Assembly (NCBI GenBank): GCA_019454045.1
Contig: SKCR01036769.1
Span: 1-64,000, forward strand
DNA from: Zanthoxylum bungeanum
Taxonomy: Eukaryota; Streptophyta; Magnoliopsida; Sapindales; Rutaceae
Length of the DNA stretch: 64,000 bases
Reading direction: 5' to 3'
Numbering within the stretch: position 1 is the first letter of the stretch; each line of letters starts with the position of its first letter. Positions 11,994-24,500 of this stretch are shown piece by piece. Below the pieces are notes generated by a model. The model worked only from the letters and a program-made list of their open reading frames with translations. It was not told the DNA's origin and searched no databases. The position numbers and the translations under genes are program-made.

Positions 11994-14087
11994 TGTTGGA
12001 CAATTATGACCCATAGTGTCACTATTTGTACAGATCATGGTGTTGTTGTACAAATTAACTATGTGACAAAGGAGATTGCACTCTTATCATTTGTGATTAG
12101 ATCACCTAGATATATAAATGATGAGAGGTCCCTATGATTTGTTCCTGGACAGAGAATGATATGAGACAGTATCAGTCCACGAAGGATAAATCATTAAATA
12201 TCCCTAGTCAGAGTATTATCGAGATTTGACATCGATAAATACGTAAAAGACTAGTATTACACTTGTGCATGATGTGAGGTCACAACAGCATAGTTCTCAT
12301 ATATTTGGGTATAGGATACTCATGCAAGTGTAATAGGAGGTTGTGTTTTACCGATGGTACGGGAAATAGCTTCGCTCTGGATAGACCCCCCGCGGAATCC
12401 CATTGGCAGTATGACTCTGTGTCTATGGGAGTCTGCAATCAGGGTAAGTGTATTTGGTCTTAAACCTGAGACTTGCACCGCTAATGCTTACGACAATCAA
12501 TATACTTTAGTTGGGGTCGTCCAGGGCTTTAACCGGTTCTGTGTACGCCAATGCTGGGTATATTGAGTATCGTAGTGTGTTGGGTGTGATGTCAAGACGG
12601 AAGTGTCACTCCAGTCATATGGAGATGATGGTCACGTAGGATACGTAACTCGTTCTCTTAAATGCTCGAGCTATCGGGATATTATGACAAGGTCATGTAT
12701 ATCCGATTATAGAGACTAGTTGCCAGACATCCGATATGTGCTTCGTACGGGGCATACACAATTCAGCCACCACGGCCTAGCACGTGAACATCCGATACTG
12801 GACAGAAATACGCAATACTTCGGTATACTACGCTTGATATAGATCACATATTCCTATAAGGATATTTCTGGAGAATTGGGTAGGCATGGCGCTTTGCTAG
12901 AAGCCAACCTTGTGTTGTAAATCGGTACAAACATAGTACGAGGTACTTACGTGTTCGGATAGTCCAATGACCGTATTTACTGCCAACATATCCGGGGATC
13001 TCATGGGTCGTTTCCCGAAGATTCACCGATGATGTATGACTCGCACTTTAATTAATCTGGGATTAATTAGAAGAGAGAGAAAATTAATCTGGGATTAATT
13101 ACGGAGATATTTTATCTGGGATAAAATATTAATTAAAGAGAGAGAGCGATTAATTTGGAATTAATCGATAAAATAATATATTCGATATATTATGCGAAAT
13201 TGGATTTCGACGCGGAATTGAAATTAGATTTTAATTCGGGCGAACGAATTAATTTAGAATTAATTCGTTAGCGACGTGAATAGTTATTTCGCTAGGCGTA
13301 ATCATTTAATTACGACGCGACGGAAAATTCGTTAATTTGGAATTAGCGAACCCGAGCCCGAGATTATTTGCGAGCGCATTCGCATTTCGAATTCGAGTGC
13401 GGCACGCAAGTCAGATCGAGCGTCAAATCGCTAGTCGCATCAAGCGTCAAATCACATGTCACTTTGAGTGATGTGACAATTTGATTGATTTGATTTGATT
13501 GATTGATGTAGTAGTTGAAAAGCAACTTTTGCTTTTTGCTTTTGACTTTTTGGTTTATGGAAAATGAATTGTGTATTTGTTTATTTTGTTTTTGGAAAAT
13601 AAAATAAGAACTACATAAAACCTTTTCTTTTTCTTCTATCTCCACTGACTTACGGTTTCAAGGAAACCTTTCTCTCTTTCCCTCCTTTTCTTCTCTCTCG
13701 GTTTGAGCCGATTTCTTTCTTGTTTTTCTGGTTTTTGCCGAATGAAGAAGAGAATAAAAGGAAGAAGAGAAGTGCTAGCACACATTGGGTTATACTATGG
13801 TGATAAGGAAACTTACACATGAGCATGGAACCATTTTGGAGCTTGAAGCTTGAAGCTTCAATGGAGGTCTTCAATGGCCGATTTTGGAGGAGCCAAAACA
13901 ACCCCCCACCGTGCAGTCCAGCAGCTCAAGGAGCACAAAACCGAGCATCAACAAGGAGGAAAATGGGTTTTGTTCTTCCTAGCATCAAACCATTCAATGT
14001 GAGTATGTATTCCGCCTTATTCCTTGAAGTATTCATGCGTTTTTCTTGCTTGTTTCATGAATCTTGGGACCTAATTAGAAACCAACA
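11994..14087 (+). repeat. Copia-1 3' LTR
   Basis: Starts TGTTGGACAA and ends GAAACCAACA. Nearly identical to 4035-6117 over the parts compared, which suggests a fairly recent insertion relative to the Athila host element. Confidence 0.94.
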
Positions 14088-14092
14088 GATAT
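14088..14092. repeat. Target-site duplication of Copia-1, right copy
   Basis: GATAT, identical to 4030-4034; the Athila LTR resumes immediately after it. Confidence 0.95.
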
Positions 14093-15272
14093 TGGATTTC
14101 ATCACAACCCCAGAAAACGGGCTTAGCTACGTCACATATTTAAAACTACTAAGAGCTTAAAAATAAAAGACATAAAGTAAAGTGCTGAAAAGTAAATGCT
14201 GGAAATTAAAAAGGTAAAAGTACAATGAAAGAAAATGCTGAGGTTAAAGGATTCACTTCTATTACTACTATTTTAGATATCTCCCTTAATATATTAATTT
14301 GTGTGATATTACCAACCAGCCATATAGGCGGTAAACTGATTAAGTCAAATTAATAATTAATTACCAACCGACCAACTAGGCGGTATCCATGCTTAGTAAG
14401 GTTAAAACCAATTTATAAAAAATTACCAACTGGCCAATATAGCGGTATCCTCATTAAGTCAGGTCTTAAATAGTTATTATATTATAATTAAGGGAGATTA
14501 ATCTTAATAGCAATAATAAAAGCTTTACATTTTACCCCAACAGGGGGGAGTTACCTCCTCATTACTGAAAAGTAAAAACTGAAAAAGTAAAGAAAGGTAA
14601 GTACTGTCCGTAAAAGTAAATAAAATTAATTACAGAACTGAAATTAAACAAACAAGATACAATTTTCTTAGTATTCTTAAGGAATTACAGAGAAGACGGT
14701 ATGAATCTGAAATGGAAAATTCGACCTGAATTTATAGGCGTCAGTAGGCCTCGCGAGTCGCGACGCGCCGTGAATTGCGACGTGGAATACGGATCCTGCG
14801 ACATGTAGCAGGCGGCGCCGGTAGTTGAATGATTACTCAATAATTGTGCTGACGTGGCAATGTGGATTTTCGGTAGCATGTGATGGTGACACGTGGCACG
14901 GTGCACGTTAGCAAGTTTGATGTGATGTTGACACGTGGCAGGCGCATGTTAGCAAGGGTGCATGATAGCAAACTTCTATGATTGTGACATGTGTCCGGCG
15001 TATTTTAGCAGACTCGGTGCACGTTAGCAGTAACCGGCGCACGGTAGCGGTCGTGACGCCAAAGGATTGCGTGTCACTACACGCAAAATTATAATTTTAC
15101 CCTTTTATCCGTTTTTCACACTGTTTTGGTCTTGATTTTCTTCCAGAGGGTCCTGAAAATTTATTTATCTACAAAATAATACAAAACACATCAAAATATT
15201 CACAAAACTCAAGAAACTCTATAAAATATTAGGTCAAATGAGTGGGAAATAGTGATATATTTACCACTCATC
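14093..15272 (-). repeat. Athila 5' LTR, outer (U3) part
   Basis: Continuation of the LTR opened at 4034. It ends at 15272, where the element-sense start reads TGATGAGTGG. It contains three related TACCAA...GGCGGTA-like motifs spaced about 55-60 bp apart (14308, 14361, 14423). A GC-richer block (14740-15060) holds several GACACGTGGCA-like motifs and GTTAGCA repeats. In element orientation this block is in U3, so it may act in transcriptional control (inference). Confidence 0.8.
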
Positions 15273-16627
15273 ACCTCTCCTTGTCAGATTGGCTCGGAGC
15301 CGGGTTACGTCCCATCGAGGCCCCATTTCTATGCGATGGACCGATGAGAGGTTTTTCTCATGGTTTGCTTTTACTTTACGGGTCTTTACAGGTCATTCCC
15401 TTCCAGCATTGCAGCATGTTATGATGACACAAGATGAGCTTCTTCAAGCGAAGTAGCCGAGGAATGGACTGACCAGAGTTAGTTCAGGTCGATTTCTTCA
15501 ATCCGAGGAGGCCTAGTAGGGGAGATGACTAAGTTATGGATCATAAGAAGATGTGCTAGGTCAGGGTTACGAACCCGACATGGATCTTTACAAGAAGCAC
15601 TGAAGCTTGCTATCGTGGAACCCGTTCTGAGATGAGATAGACTTGAGATGCTGGATTCGATCAAGATTGAGCATCAGCATTAAACGAAACCACCATCTTG
15701 TTTTTTGAAGTTCCCGGCATCAACTCACCAATTCGTTAATACCAAGAACTAGGGGACAGATGTTGATGTTGATGGTGATTTCCAGCCCCGAGGAACTGTG
15801 AAGCCTGAAGAGGGATAGGATAGGTTTTTGGAACTTAATATATGAAAGTCCAAGATAATCGTGAGGATGAGAAGTCAGATAGAGTACCAGAGCCCGAGGC
15901 GCAGATGAAGACCGACCCGATGAGGAGGATCAGATCCGGTAATATTCATGCAGATGAAGATAGACTCGAGGTTGTCATGAGATATGTTTTGTGCTTGTAA
16001 CAAGGCGAGTGAGATTTGGAGTAAGCCAACTGCGGGACGGTCACATACGCCTGAGAAAGCTTTATCAGATTCAAAGAAACATAGGAAGGTGATTATCAGA
16101 AGATGTAAGCTAGAAGAAAATCATAACAGCTCAGACTTCATCAATGGAAACTATTTCTCAATATTTCTACATGCCCATAACTAAAGCAGCCAAAGAGCTT
16201 AATGTTGGCTTGATCCTTTTGAAGAGAATGTTAGTGAAGTAAAGGCATCTCTAACGACCCGACCTGGTAAGAGGAGCAAGGAGGAGCGCCCCCCCCCTCG
16301 CGTTTTGGTAAATCGACCCATGGATAATATCTTGATTTACCGACCATATAGTGTTGCCAGTAAGGTTTACACATTTTAATATAGTTACTGATCGAATTTT
16401 CAATCCGTAATTATATTATATTTTTTTTTAAAAATTGATTTTTTCTATTAAATTATATTTTATTTTTCAATTAAATTAATATTATAAATAAATAATTTAA
16501 TAAAAAAATATTATAAAATAATAATGTTACATTGATGTACTGTATTACATTAAACAAACACTATGAGGATAATGATGAGGAGGACTACCCGGAAGTAACT
16601 ACATCTGCTACTGCGTCAACTGAAGAG
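15273..16627. other. Unassigned intergenic or TE debris
   Basis: No gene is recognised. The part to about 16230 is moderately GC-rich and has only short open frames without homology that I can see. A CTAACGACCCGACC stretch near 16252, followed by a C-run near 16287, is reminiscent of gypsy LTR ends, but no partner LTR is visible. From 16380 to 16530 the sequence is very AT-rich. Confidence 0.5.
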
Positions 16628-17360
16628 CTAGTCGAACATGCTCCTGTATCTGCATATGCTCATGCTGTTTCTGCATTTGCTCTTGTATCTACTCATGTAT
16701 CTGCTCCTACTGTTGCCGCATTGCTCATGCTGTTGCTGCAACTGTTGGATCTCTTCCTGCATTTCCGCATGTGAAACCGAGGCAGTAAAAGATGAGGAAC
16801 TACCCTCAGGTACATACTGGGATCCTAGAATGTAGACATACTTCTTCCTCTCCCCTCCCACAATCTTAATAAACAATCGGTCCTCATCTATCAACTCCCC
16901 AGTCTGCAACAACTGATCCCAGACAGCTGTATAATGATCCTATGACAAATGTGAGAAATGTTAGACTGTAATAAAATTTTTTAAAAGTAATAAAAGAAAA
17001 AAAAACGCAAATGAACATAAACATATATAAAACCTTACATGCATGTTCTGATATCACTGATCGACGAACGTGTGTCCGTCGTTCTTCGTGTGTGTATGCA
17101 CAAAGAGCTCAAAGGCAATGGCCTGACGGCCCAATTGTTTCTCCTATCCATTTGCAAACAATGTAATAGTAATTAACTATAAAAAAATGAATAAGTAATT
17201 CAAAGTAATATTTATTACTTGCAATTTATATACTTACAAGATGGCGACCATGGTCGTAATGCGATCCGGTGCCTCCCGTATGCCTGGCCATTTATATTCC
17301 TTCGATGGCGGAACGTCGGCAGTTATAGGAGGCGGCTTCTGAACGTACACGAAAGTCAGG
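16628..17360 (-). pseudogene. Transposase_24-type (plant En/Spm-associated) gene remnant
   Basis: Three exon-like blocks on the minus strand match the usual C-terminal half of plant Transposase_24 proteins. They are about 17360-17240 (an ARHTGGTGSH-like motif ending at a GTAAG donor), 17155-17060 (FELFVHTHTKNDGHTFVD) and 16940-16628 (DEDRLFIKIVGG...YVYILGSQ followed by a Gln-rich tail). A stop falls after the second block. The family travels with CACTA elements, but no CACTA terminal repeats or TNP2-type transposase are present here. Family membership rests on motif memory, not a search. Confidence 0.65.
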
Positions 17361-17429
17361 AGATTCCCAATATTGATTTAAATTATTCCATAGCGGATCG
17401 TCTATAAAACATGGTTGTTTCCTTTCTAC

Positions 17430-17967
17430 AAGAAGACCAGAGTTGCTCAGTGCGGTACAATATGATATTTGTGTAGTCCATTGGAGGTTAATTCACTAAG
17501 TGGTAACAAGTACTTTCTGACTTTCATTGACGATGTTTCTCGGATTGTGTGGGTATATTTCTTAAAGACAAAAGATCAGGTTTTGGATCTTCAAATGTTT
17601 CATTCAATCTGAACTTCATGGTAGAGCGTGAAACAAGGAAAAAATTGAAATGCCTCGCACAAATAATGGAGGCTAGTACACATTCAGAGAGTTTGATGCC
17701 TTATGCGAAAGACACGGCATTAGACATGAAATGATTGTTCCACGCACCCCACAACATAATAGTGTTACTGAAATAATGAACCGCTCCATTATGGTGAAAG
17801 TCAGAAGCATGATAAGCATGGCTACATTGTCAGTCATTCTAAGGAGAAGCTGTTCGCGCCGCCTGCTACCTGATCAACAGATCATCATCTGTACCATTGA
17901 ATTGAGATTCCGAAGAAAATGTGGTCTGGTAAGAATCCTTCGTACTCGCACCTTAGAACATTCAGCA
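17430..17967 (+). pseudogene. Copia integrase fragment
   Basis: The translation shows the Copia integrase core in pieces. A GPLEVNSL-like start near 17478 is followed by FIDD..R.VWVYFLKTKDQ (17520-17580), a block with the Asn-Asn-Gly-Gly neighbourhood of the second catalytic Asp near 17660, and VPRTPQHNS..E.MNR near 17735-17785. The family is the same as the minus-strand element at 29186-31980, judged by shared peptides. Multiple frameshifts; no LTRs around it. Confidence 0.8.
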
Positions 17968-18528
17968 TGAGGTATTTTTAAATATTTTAATGAAATACTC
18001 CCAATCAACACTCTATACCAAACGGTGCACTAAGGTTGACAATTTAACAAAGACACAATTAGCTAGGCAGTTGCCAATTAGTTTGGTAGCAATTGAGTTT
18101 ACAGCAGGTTAAGCATAACAAATCATAATTTGACAGAAGCAAATTATGAGTTTGGCAGGATCCATAGATAAAATATCCACCATCAAGAAGTGATCGATTA
18201 TCATGAGAAATTTTTACAAAGTAATGGCTGTTGCAGGGGATGTGTGTTTCTGCTTAACAGATGCATTTCTGGGTTCCGCTAATCATTACCAGAACGAAAA
18301 ATATGCCCAAGAATTCATTTCACATGGGTTTTTATTAATTCAGAATCAATCAGAGTATGTTTTTACAAATGCATAGTAATATTGGGAAGAATTTCATCAA
18401 TTTGACACCAATTATGTGCCCTAATACCTAAAATTTGGGCTGTCACCAGTGAGGAGAATAAATAACAGTGCTTTTTCTAGATCTTTAGGGCATTCATTTC
18501 AATTTGGGAGAACAGATTACAGCGGCTT
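17968..18528. other. 3' flank of the URH1-like gene
   Basis: No open frame of note and no element recognised. The part nearest 18528 must include the 3' untranslated region of the minus-strand gene. I could not choose a polyadenylation site with confidence. Confidence 0.5.
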
Positions 18529-21500
18529 TCATGGTTTCATCAGCACCTTTTTAACATAATTAAGGACTTCGTCCACATCGACTGTCCAAGCAACTGAAAC
18601 AGGGGAATAGCCAGTCCACGGGTTGCTACTGTTCCATCTATACCAAAATTCCAGTAGCATTATTGCTACAAGCAATAACAAATTGAAAACAGTTCTAAAT
18701 TCATAAAGAGAGTATGTTTAAACTACACTCACCCTTTCAGTCCCTGATCCATTAGTGTATGTCCCATACATACTCCCTGTGTCTCAACCCTGATGACTCC
18801 CTTCTTGAATGTGAAGAGATCTGGCCGAACTAATGCCACAAAACTAACAGGGTCGTGAAGGAAAATTCCTGCAACCAAATTTCAAGGAATTAATCGAGAA
18901 AATACTTATTAAAGAAGTTAAAAAGGAATGTTCAAGTTCAAAAGCAATTATTGTATATTCATCTGAACTTTTAAATGAAACATTACCATGGACACCATCA
19001 GACTTCACATGCCAGTCTCTGTAAAATTTGCACATGTCACTCAATAGCTGGGCATATTTTCCTTCAGATTGCCTCAATTCAAGCAAGTCGGCATCTAATG
19101 CATAAGACAATATAGATGATCAGAAGTTGTTATTTACCACAAAATAGTAAAAGGCAAGCAAGCACAGAAAAGAAGATGAAAATGAACTACGATCCACCTG
19201 TCATTTTGAGTTGTGTTGTAATGTTTATTCCAACAACTGCGATGTTTGCCCCAGAGGTAAACACAACATCTGCTGCTTCAGGGTCTCCATATACCTGCAA
19301 GTTGGACAAATTAATGGTCATTCTGACGGCACCTGATTGGTGTGATGTTTGTTCAACCCAAACCCAAGTTTCTAACAACTTGTTACTCAGAACTACAATT
19401 AACCATGTTTTAGAGCAGAACTTCTTTCTAAAAAATAAATAGACTCCTTTTGCCGCAGTGATAACCTTTTGACTACTGTAAAGATATAAAAGGGATAATG
19501 TGATGATGCTTTGAAACAAGAAACATCGAATATCAAGTATATAGTTGAAAGCAACTTGTGCAAAATCTGCAAAGACAAGTTTCACTTCAAAGACAAAACA
19601 TTTAGCTATGTTATGATTTATGGATATAGTTTATGGAGGCAACAAATCCACACTGGGAAAACATTTTCAATTTAGAGAAGCATCTTACTTTGCTTGGTGT
19701 ATAAATCATAAATGTTGGGAATGCTAGCTCTTACATTTGCTTCAGCAGCAGGATTGACATTTCCCAATGTGAAGAAAGCACCGCCAAGTATAACAATGTT
19801 TTTTACCTTGCTTGCAAAGGATGAGTCCCTTTTGATTGCCTGATTTCAGAACAGCAGTATGCATGAACTTGTGAATTCTGAAATCTGAAATATGAATTTC
19901 AAATAAGCAAACTGAGAGGCGCAAAAAAGAACTTACCAAAGCCAAGTTTGTTAGTGGTCCAAGAGCAAGTATAGATACTTCCCCTGGATATTCTGAGACC
20001 TTATCAACTAGATATTCAGATGCATTCTTATCACATTTCTTTGCTTTTGGAGGAGGAAGAGATATGTTTCCCATTCCATCAGAACCATGAACAAAGTCAG
20101 CAACCCGAGGCTTCCATCCCTTTTCAAGAAAAACCATGGTTAATTAGGCTAAAATAACAAGAGGATGTCATATAACCAAAAGAAAATAAGTTAGAAAAAA
20201 GAAATTACAAAGTACTAAAACTAGTCCCAGTTGACCAGCTGACATGATAGACACAAATCTATTCACGGGAGGGCTTACAGAAGTACCATAAAAATTTAGC
20301 CCTAGCCAGATAGCAATGAAGTAATGAACTTGGAAAAAAAAAATTAATAAGATAGATCATCTACTAGGACTAACATATTACAAAAATAGAAGTTAAAAGA
20401 AGCTTAGCTGCGACATTAGGACCTTTAACTAAAAAGTAACATCAGGCAGATCAACACAAACGTACATCATCTAAGTTGCAAGTTGCAACTTAATAACCTA
20501 TCTTTGGTCCAGGCAGCTAACACAGAACAAGGTAAGTAACCTAACTTTGGTCAAGCTAGGAAAATATTTTAATCATGGAACGAGAGAAGAGAAACAGACA
20601 TACCTTCAAAGGCCCAGGGCTGCCCTCTGCCACAGGAACACCAGGACACCCTGCGATCTCACACTATCCTTTTACATATCAAAAACAGGAAATTGATCAT
20701 GAATATGTTCCAAAAAGAAGACAAAACCTGAAATATGGAGAAATACAACCAAGTAAAAACAAACAGGGTCAACTGAAACAAATACATACCAGAATCAAGG
20801 CATTGCGAGTGGCATCTTCAGTAGTGACATTACCAAAGACTGTTGTCAACCCTAAGATCTCCCACTCCGGAGTTTGAAATGCCATTAAGATTGCCATGCT
20901 ATCATCTGTTAATTAAAGAAAACACATTCACGTCACCAATAAGAACCCTTTTTCACAAAATCATACCTATACAATAATCGACACAAAATGATTAATTGAA
21001 CAACCTAAACAAAGTGGTCCAGAAATTCCCAAAGCATCGCAGTTAACACCCACTTTGAATATATTGATTATCAAAGTAATTTATTTCCCCCCTATTTTGA
21101 CTCGATGTATATTCTCTTATTGAAAATTCATCCATTCCCAATTTTCAGCACTTGAAAGTCATTTTTTAAACAGCATTAATTCAGCTAATATTTACTAGTT
21201 TTTTGCAATTTAGGAAGTGATTTGCATTCCTTTTCCTTTCTAATGCAACGACCGCTAATAATGCTCTTTCAAATTATTTACCAATTTTTGTGCCTTGATT
21301 ACAAAGTACATTTCAGTGACACAGTCTTATATCACTGAATTGGATAAATAAAGCTGTTAAATCTTTAAAACATTAAATTAAAATGAATTTGTTCTTTCTC
21401 ATTCAGTCATTCTGGAAAAGCATTTTCTTAATCTGTAGTCAAACCTCGCGTTTTCTGATTTTTACTTCCAAAAACAAAAGAAAGAACTTTTAGATGCCAT

Positions 21501-24500
21501 CCAAAAGATCCCGTATTGCTTTCAATAGTAGCTACTCAAATATCTCTCACTTTATAATCACCTTTAATTCTAAAACAAACAAGTGGAATGGTGGTGCTCT
21601 GTTTATTCCCAGAACAGATCAACAACGGAATAATTATTTTAAAAGAAAAAGAATTTAAAGCTCCAACAGCCTATAAATTTATCTGACACAAAATTATACC
21701 ACCCAATTACAGTTGAAACATTTGATTTTACCTTAGTTAGACTAATCTAACAAAAAAAAAAAAAACGAAAAAATGATAATTTTCAATTAGTTGACTTCAA
21801 TATATATATATTATATATTGTTGAAGACAGCAACAACAAGTTGCTCACTACAAAACACACACGCCGAAAGCAAGAAGTGCTGTGTGGGGTGTTGCCAGCT
21901 GCAACACGTTTCCACCAAAACGTGTTGCAATAGTGCACGCGTTTTGGTGGCTATTTAAGGAGCCCAAAACCATTGATAGAAACCATCCCGGAAATCCCTA
22001 AATGTGTGAAAGTGTAGTGAGAGTGATTGGTGAGAGTTTTTTGTAAAGCTTGTATTGGAAGCTTTGTAATTCTTTTGTGGTTATATAAAAGAAGAGTTTT
22101 CTCTCAAATTATCCTCTATTATTGTGTGTTTATTCACAACAAGTGGTATCAGAGCTACGGTTCCACGGAGGGATCCCGAAATTCAGAAACGAAGTTTCGG
22201 TTCGGAAAGTCGATTCCGACGAAAGTTGTCGAAAATCGATTTTGAGCATATCATCGGACTTTTCACGGCGAGACGAGCACGGTGGTATTTTCCGGCGATC
22301 AACGGAGGTCCCAGCAGCCTCACGCGCCGTCCAGAGAGCATCCAAGCGCGCCGACGCGCAATCAACGCTCCACGCGCCAGCTGAGGTTGAGACGACGCCA
22401 CGTCAGCCGCCACGTGTCGCCCAGTCAGCGCCACGCCAGCGCCAGCAGCAGCCCAGTCTCCGCCACGTCAGCGTCCAGTCAGCGACACGTCAGCAGACCC
22501 GCACAGTCAGCAGCCCAGTCACAGGACACGTCAGCAACACAGTCAGCGACACGTGGCATCCAGTCAGCAGCCACGTCATCCGCCACGTCAGCAGAACTGC
22601 CACGTCAGCGGTGCCTGGTAAATTTCAGATAGGTCCCTGAACTTTCTGGAAATTACAATTTAGCCCCTATACTTTCAGAAATTTTCAATTTAGTCCCTGA
22701 ACTTTTTGAAAATTGCAATATAGTCCCTGAACTTTTCCGTAATTGCATTTGGCCCCTGAACTTTCGGAAATTGCACTTTGACCCCTGTAATTTCTGGAAT
22801 TTGTAATTTGGTCCCTGTGTCGGATTTTGACAAACGAAGTGTCATTTCCACCATTTTCGACCATTCCGGACGCAACGGTGAGGTCCGTTTTTTGAAATTC
22901 TGCTTAGAATTTTTATGATGGAGGGGAGCAACGGAAAAATGATTTTGTTAACCAGTACAAACTATTTCACATGGAGAGGAAGGATGAAAGACCTTCTGTA
23001 TGTGAAGGACTATGATGGATCGGTATTTCTGGAGAAGAAACCAGAAGGAATGACCGATGGAAAGTGGGCTAATCTTCACCAGAAAACATGCAGTACTATT
23101 CGTCAGTGGATCGACGATAGTATCGTCAACCATGTCAGTGAAGATGTAAATGCACGTACTTATGGGGAAAGCTGGAGGAGCTTTTCCGAGCAAAGACTGG
23201 CAACAACAAGCTGTACTACATCAAGAAGATGATGGGTTTGAAATACCAGGAGGTACAGCTGTGGCGGACCATATCAATGACTTCCTCGGAACCATGAAGG
23301 AATTGTCTGGATTGGGCATAGACTTCGGAGATGAGGTAAATGGTTAATACTCCTTAATACGTTACCAGAATCTTGGGAAACGTTCAGATCTACGGTGATC
23401 AATTCAGCCGCAGATGGGAAAGTCACTATGGAGATGGCAAAGACCAGGATCTTCGAGGAAGAAAAGAGGACGAGAATGCAGGAGTCAGCATCAGCCTCAA
23501 CCTCAGAAGCTCTAGTGACAGAAAAAAAGAACACCAGAAGGGGGAGGAGTAAAAGCCGAGGCCCAGGGAGATCAGACAAGAACCGAGGGAAATCAAGAAC
23601 AGAGGGATATTGAGTGCTATCACTGTAAGAAGAAAGGCCATATGAAGCGGGATTGCTACAAACTGAAGAACGAGCAGTCCAGGAGAGATGGTGACTCTAA
23701 TCAAGAAAGAGTTGCTACTACCACCGAGAAAACCTCCAAAGACTTCTGCATAATGTATGAAGAAAATGTTGTGAATCTTGCCAGCCACGAGACCAGTTGG
23801 GTGATAGATAGTGGCGCATCCATACACGCCACATCTCGCAGAGACTTCTTTTCATCTTACACACCAGGGGACTACGGTGCTGTAAGGATGGGGAATGACG
23901 GACAGTCCAAAGCCGTCGGTATTGGAGACATCTGCCTTGAAACAGAGAACGGGACAAGGCTAGTGTTGAAGGGAGTCAAGCACATCCCAGATATCCGGTT
24001 AAACCTGATCTCAACAGGCAAGCTGGATGATGAAGGTTTCTGCAGCACCTTTAGTGATGGATGCTGGAAGCTCACTAAAGGATCAATGGTCGTGGCACGA
24101 GGTAAGAAAGATTCAACTCTGTATTTGATGCATGCTAAGCTTTCAAATAGTAGCATAAATACAGTTAACAGTAATGAGGCAGCCGAGCTATGGCACAAAA
24201 AAGCTCGGTCACATGAGCCAAACAGGGATGGAGATACTACGCAGGCGGAATGTTCTTCCGGAATTGAAGAACTCACACTTACGGAAGTGTGAACACTGCA
24301 TGGCTGGAAAGCAGAACAGAGTATCCTTCCAGAGCTCCCCGCCTCAACGGAAACCGGAGGTACTAGATCTCATACATTCAGATGTATGTGGTCCGATGCA
24401 GACACGAACACTCGGAGGGTCACTGTATTTTGTGACATTTATTGATGATCATTCAAGGAAGATCTGGGCATACACCTTGAAGAGAAAAGATCAAGTGCGG

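Larger units (their letters stand above)
4035..14087 (+). mobile_element. Copia-1: complete large-LTR Ty1/copia element, coding region degenerate
   Basis: A 10,053-bp element with 2.08-kb and 2.09-kb LTRs (4035-6117, 11994-14087) that are nearly identical wherever I compared them, TGTTGG...CCAACA ends, a GATAT target duplication, an initiator-Met-type primer site and a purine-rich tract before the 3' LTR. It is inserted in the Athila LTR. The internal region keeps the order gag, protease, integrase, RT, RNase H at sequence level but has no usable frame. Related copies lie at 36929 and 53752. Structure says it moved as a unit; the enzymes must have come from elsewhere. Confidence 0.95.
1..15272 (-). 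mobile_element. Athila-like Ty3/gypsy retrotransposon, 5' portion, partial
   Basis: Read on the minus strand the order is LTR, tRNA-Asp-type primer-binding site (3342-3325), gag, aspartic protease and reverse transcriptase. The element runs off the left window edge inside the reverse transcriptase. The primer site and the gag and protease sequences are typical of Athila elements (family knowledge). The LTR is split by Copia-1 (4035-14087); subtracting that insert leaves an LTR of about 1.87 kb. Its outer end reads TGATGAGTGG in element sense, from 15272 downward. The coding frames carry several stops and frameshifts, so this copy is dead. The 3' LTR and outer target duplication lie outside the window. 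Confidence 0.88.

Noticed and set aside
15242..16184. Possible small host gene in the debris after the Athila LTR
   Set aside because: Only short frames on both strands, no splice-consistent conserved peptide recognised.
19187..19585. 132-codon open frame on the minus strand
   Set aside because: Only 19198-19294 is exon 6 of the URH1-like gene; the rest is intron read-through.
20575..20877. 100-codon open frame on the plus strand
   Set aside because: It lies opposite exons 2 and 3 and intron 2 of the URH1-like gene and resembles nothing.
22144..22155. Possible tRNA-Met related gene
   Set aside because: Only the 12-base primer complement is present; no tRNA cloverleaf.
22122..22640. 172-codon Ser/Arg/Gln-rich open frame
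   Set aside because: It lies across the primer site and the GC-rich repeat leader of the Copia; high GC removes stops in all frames.
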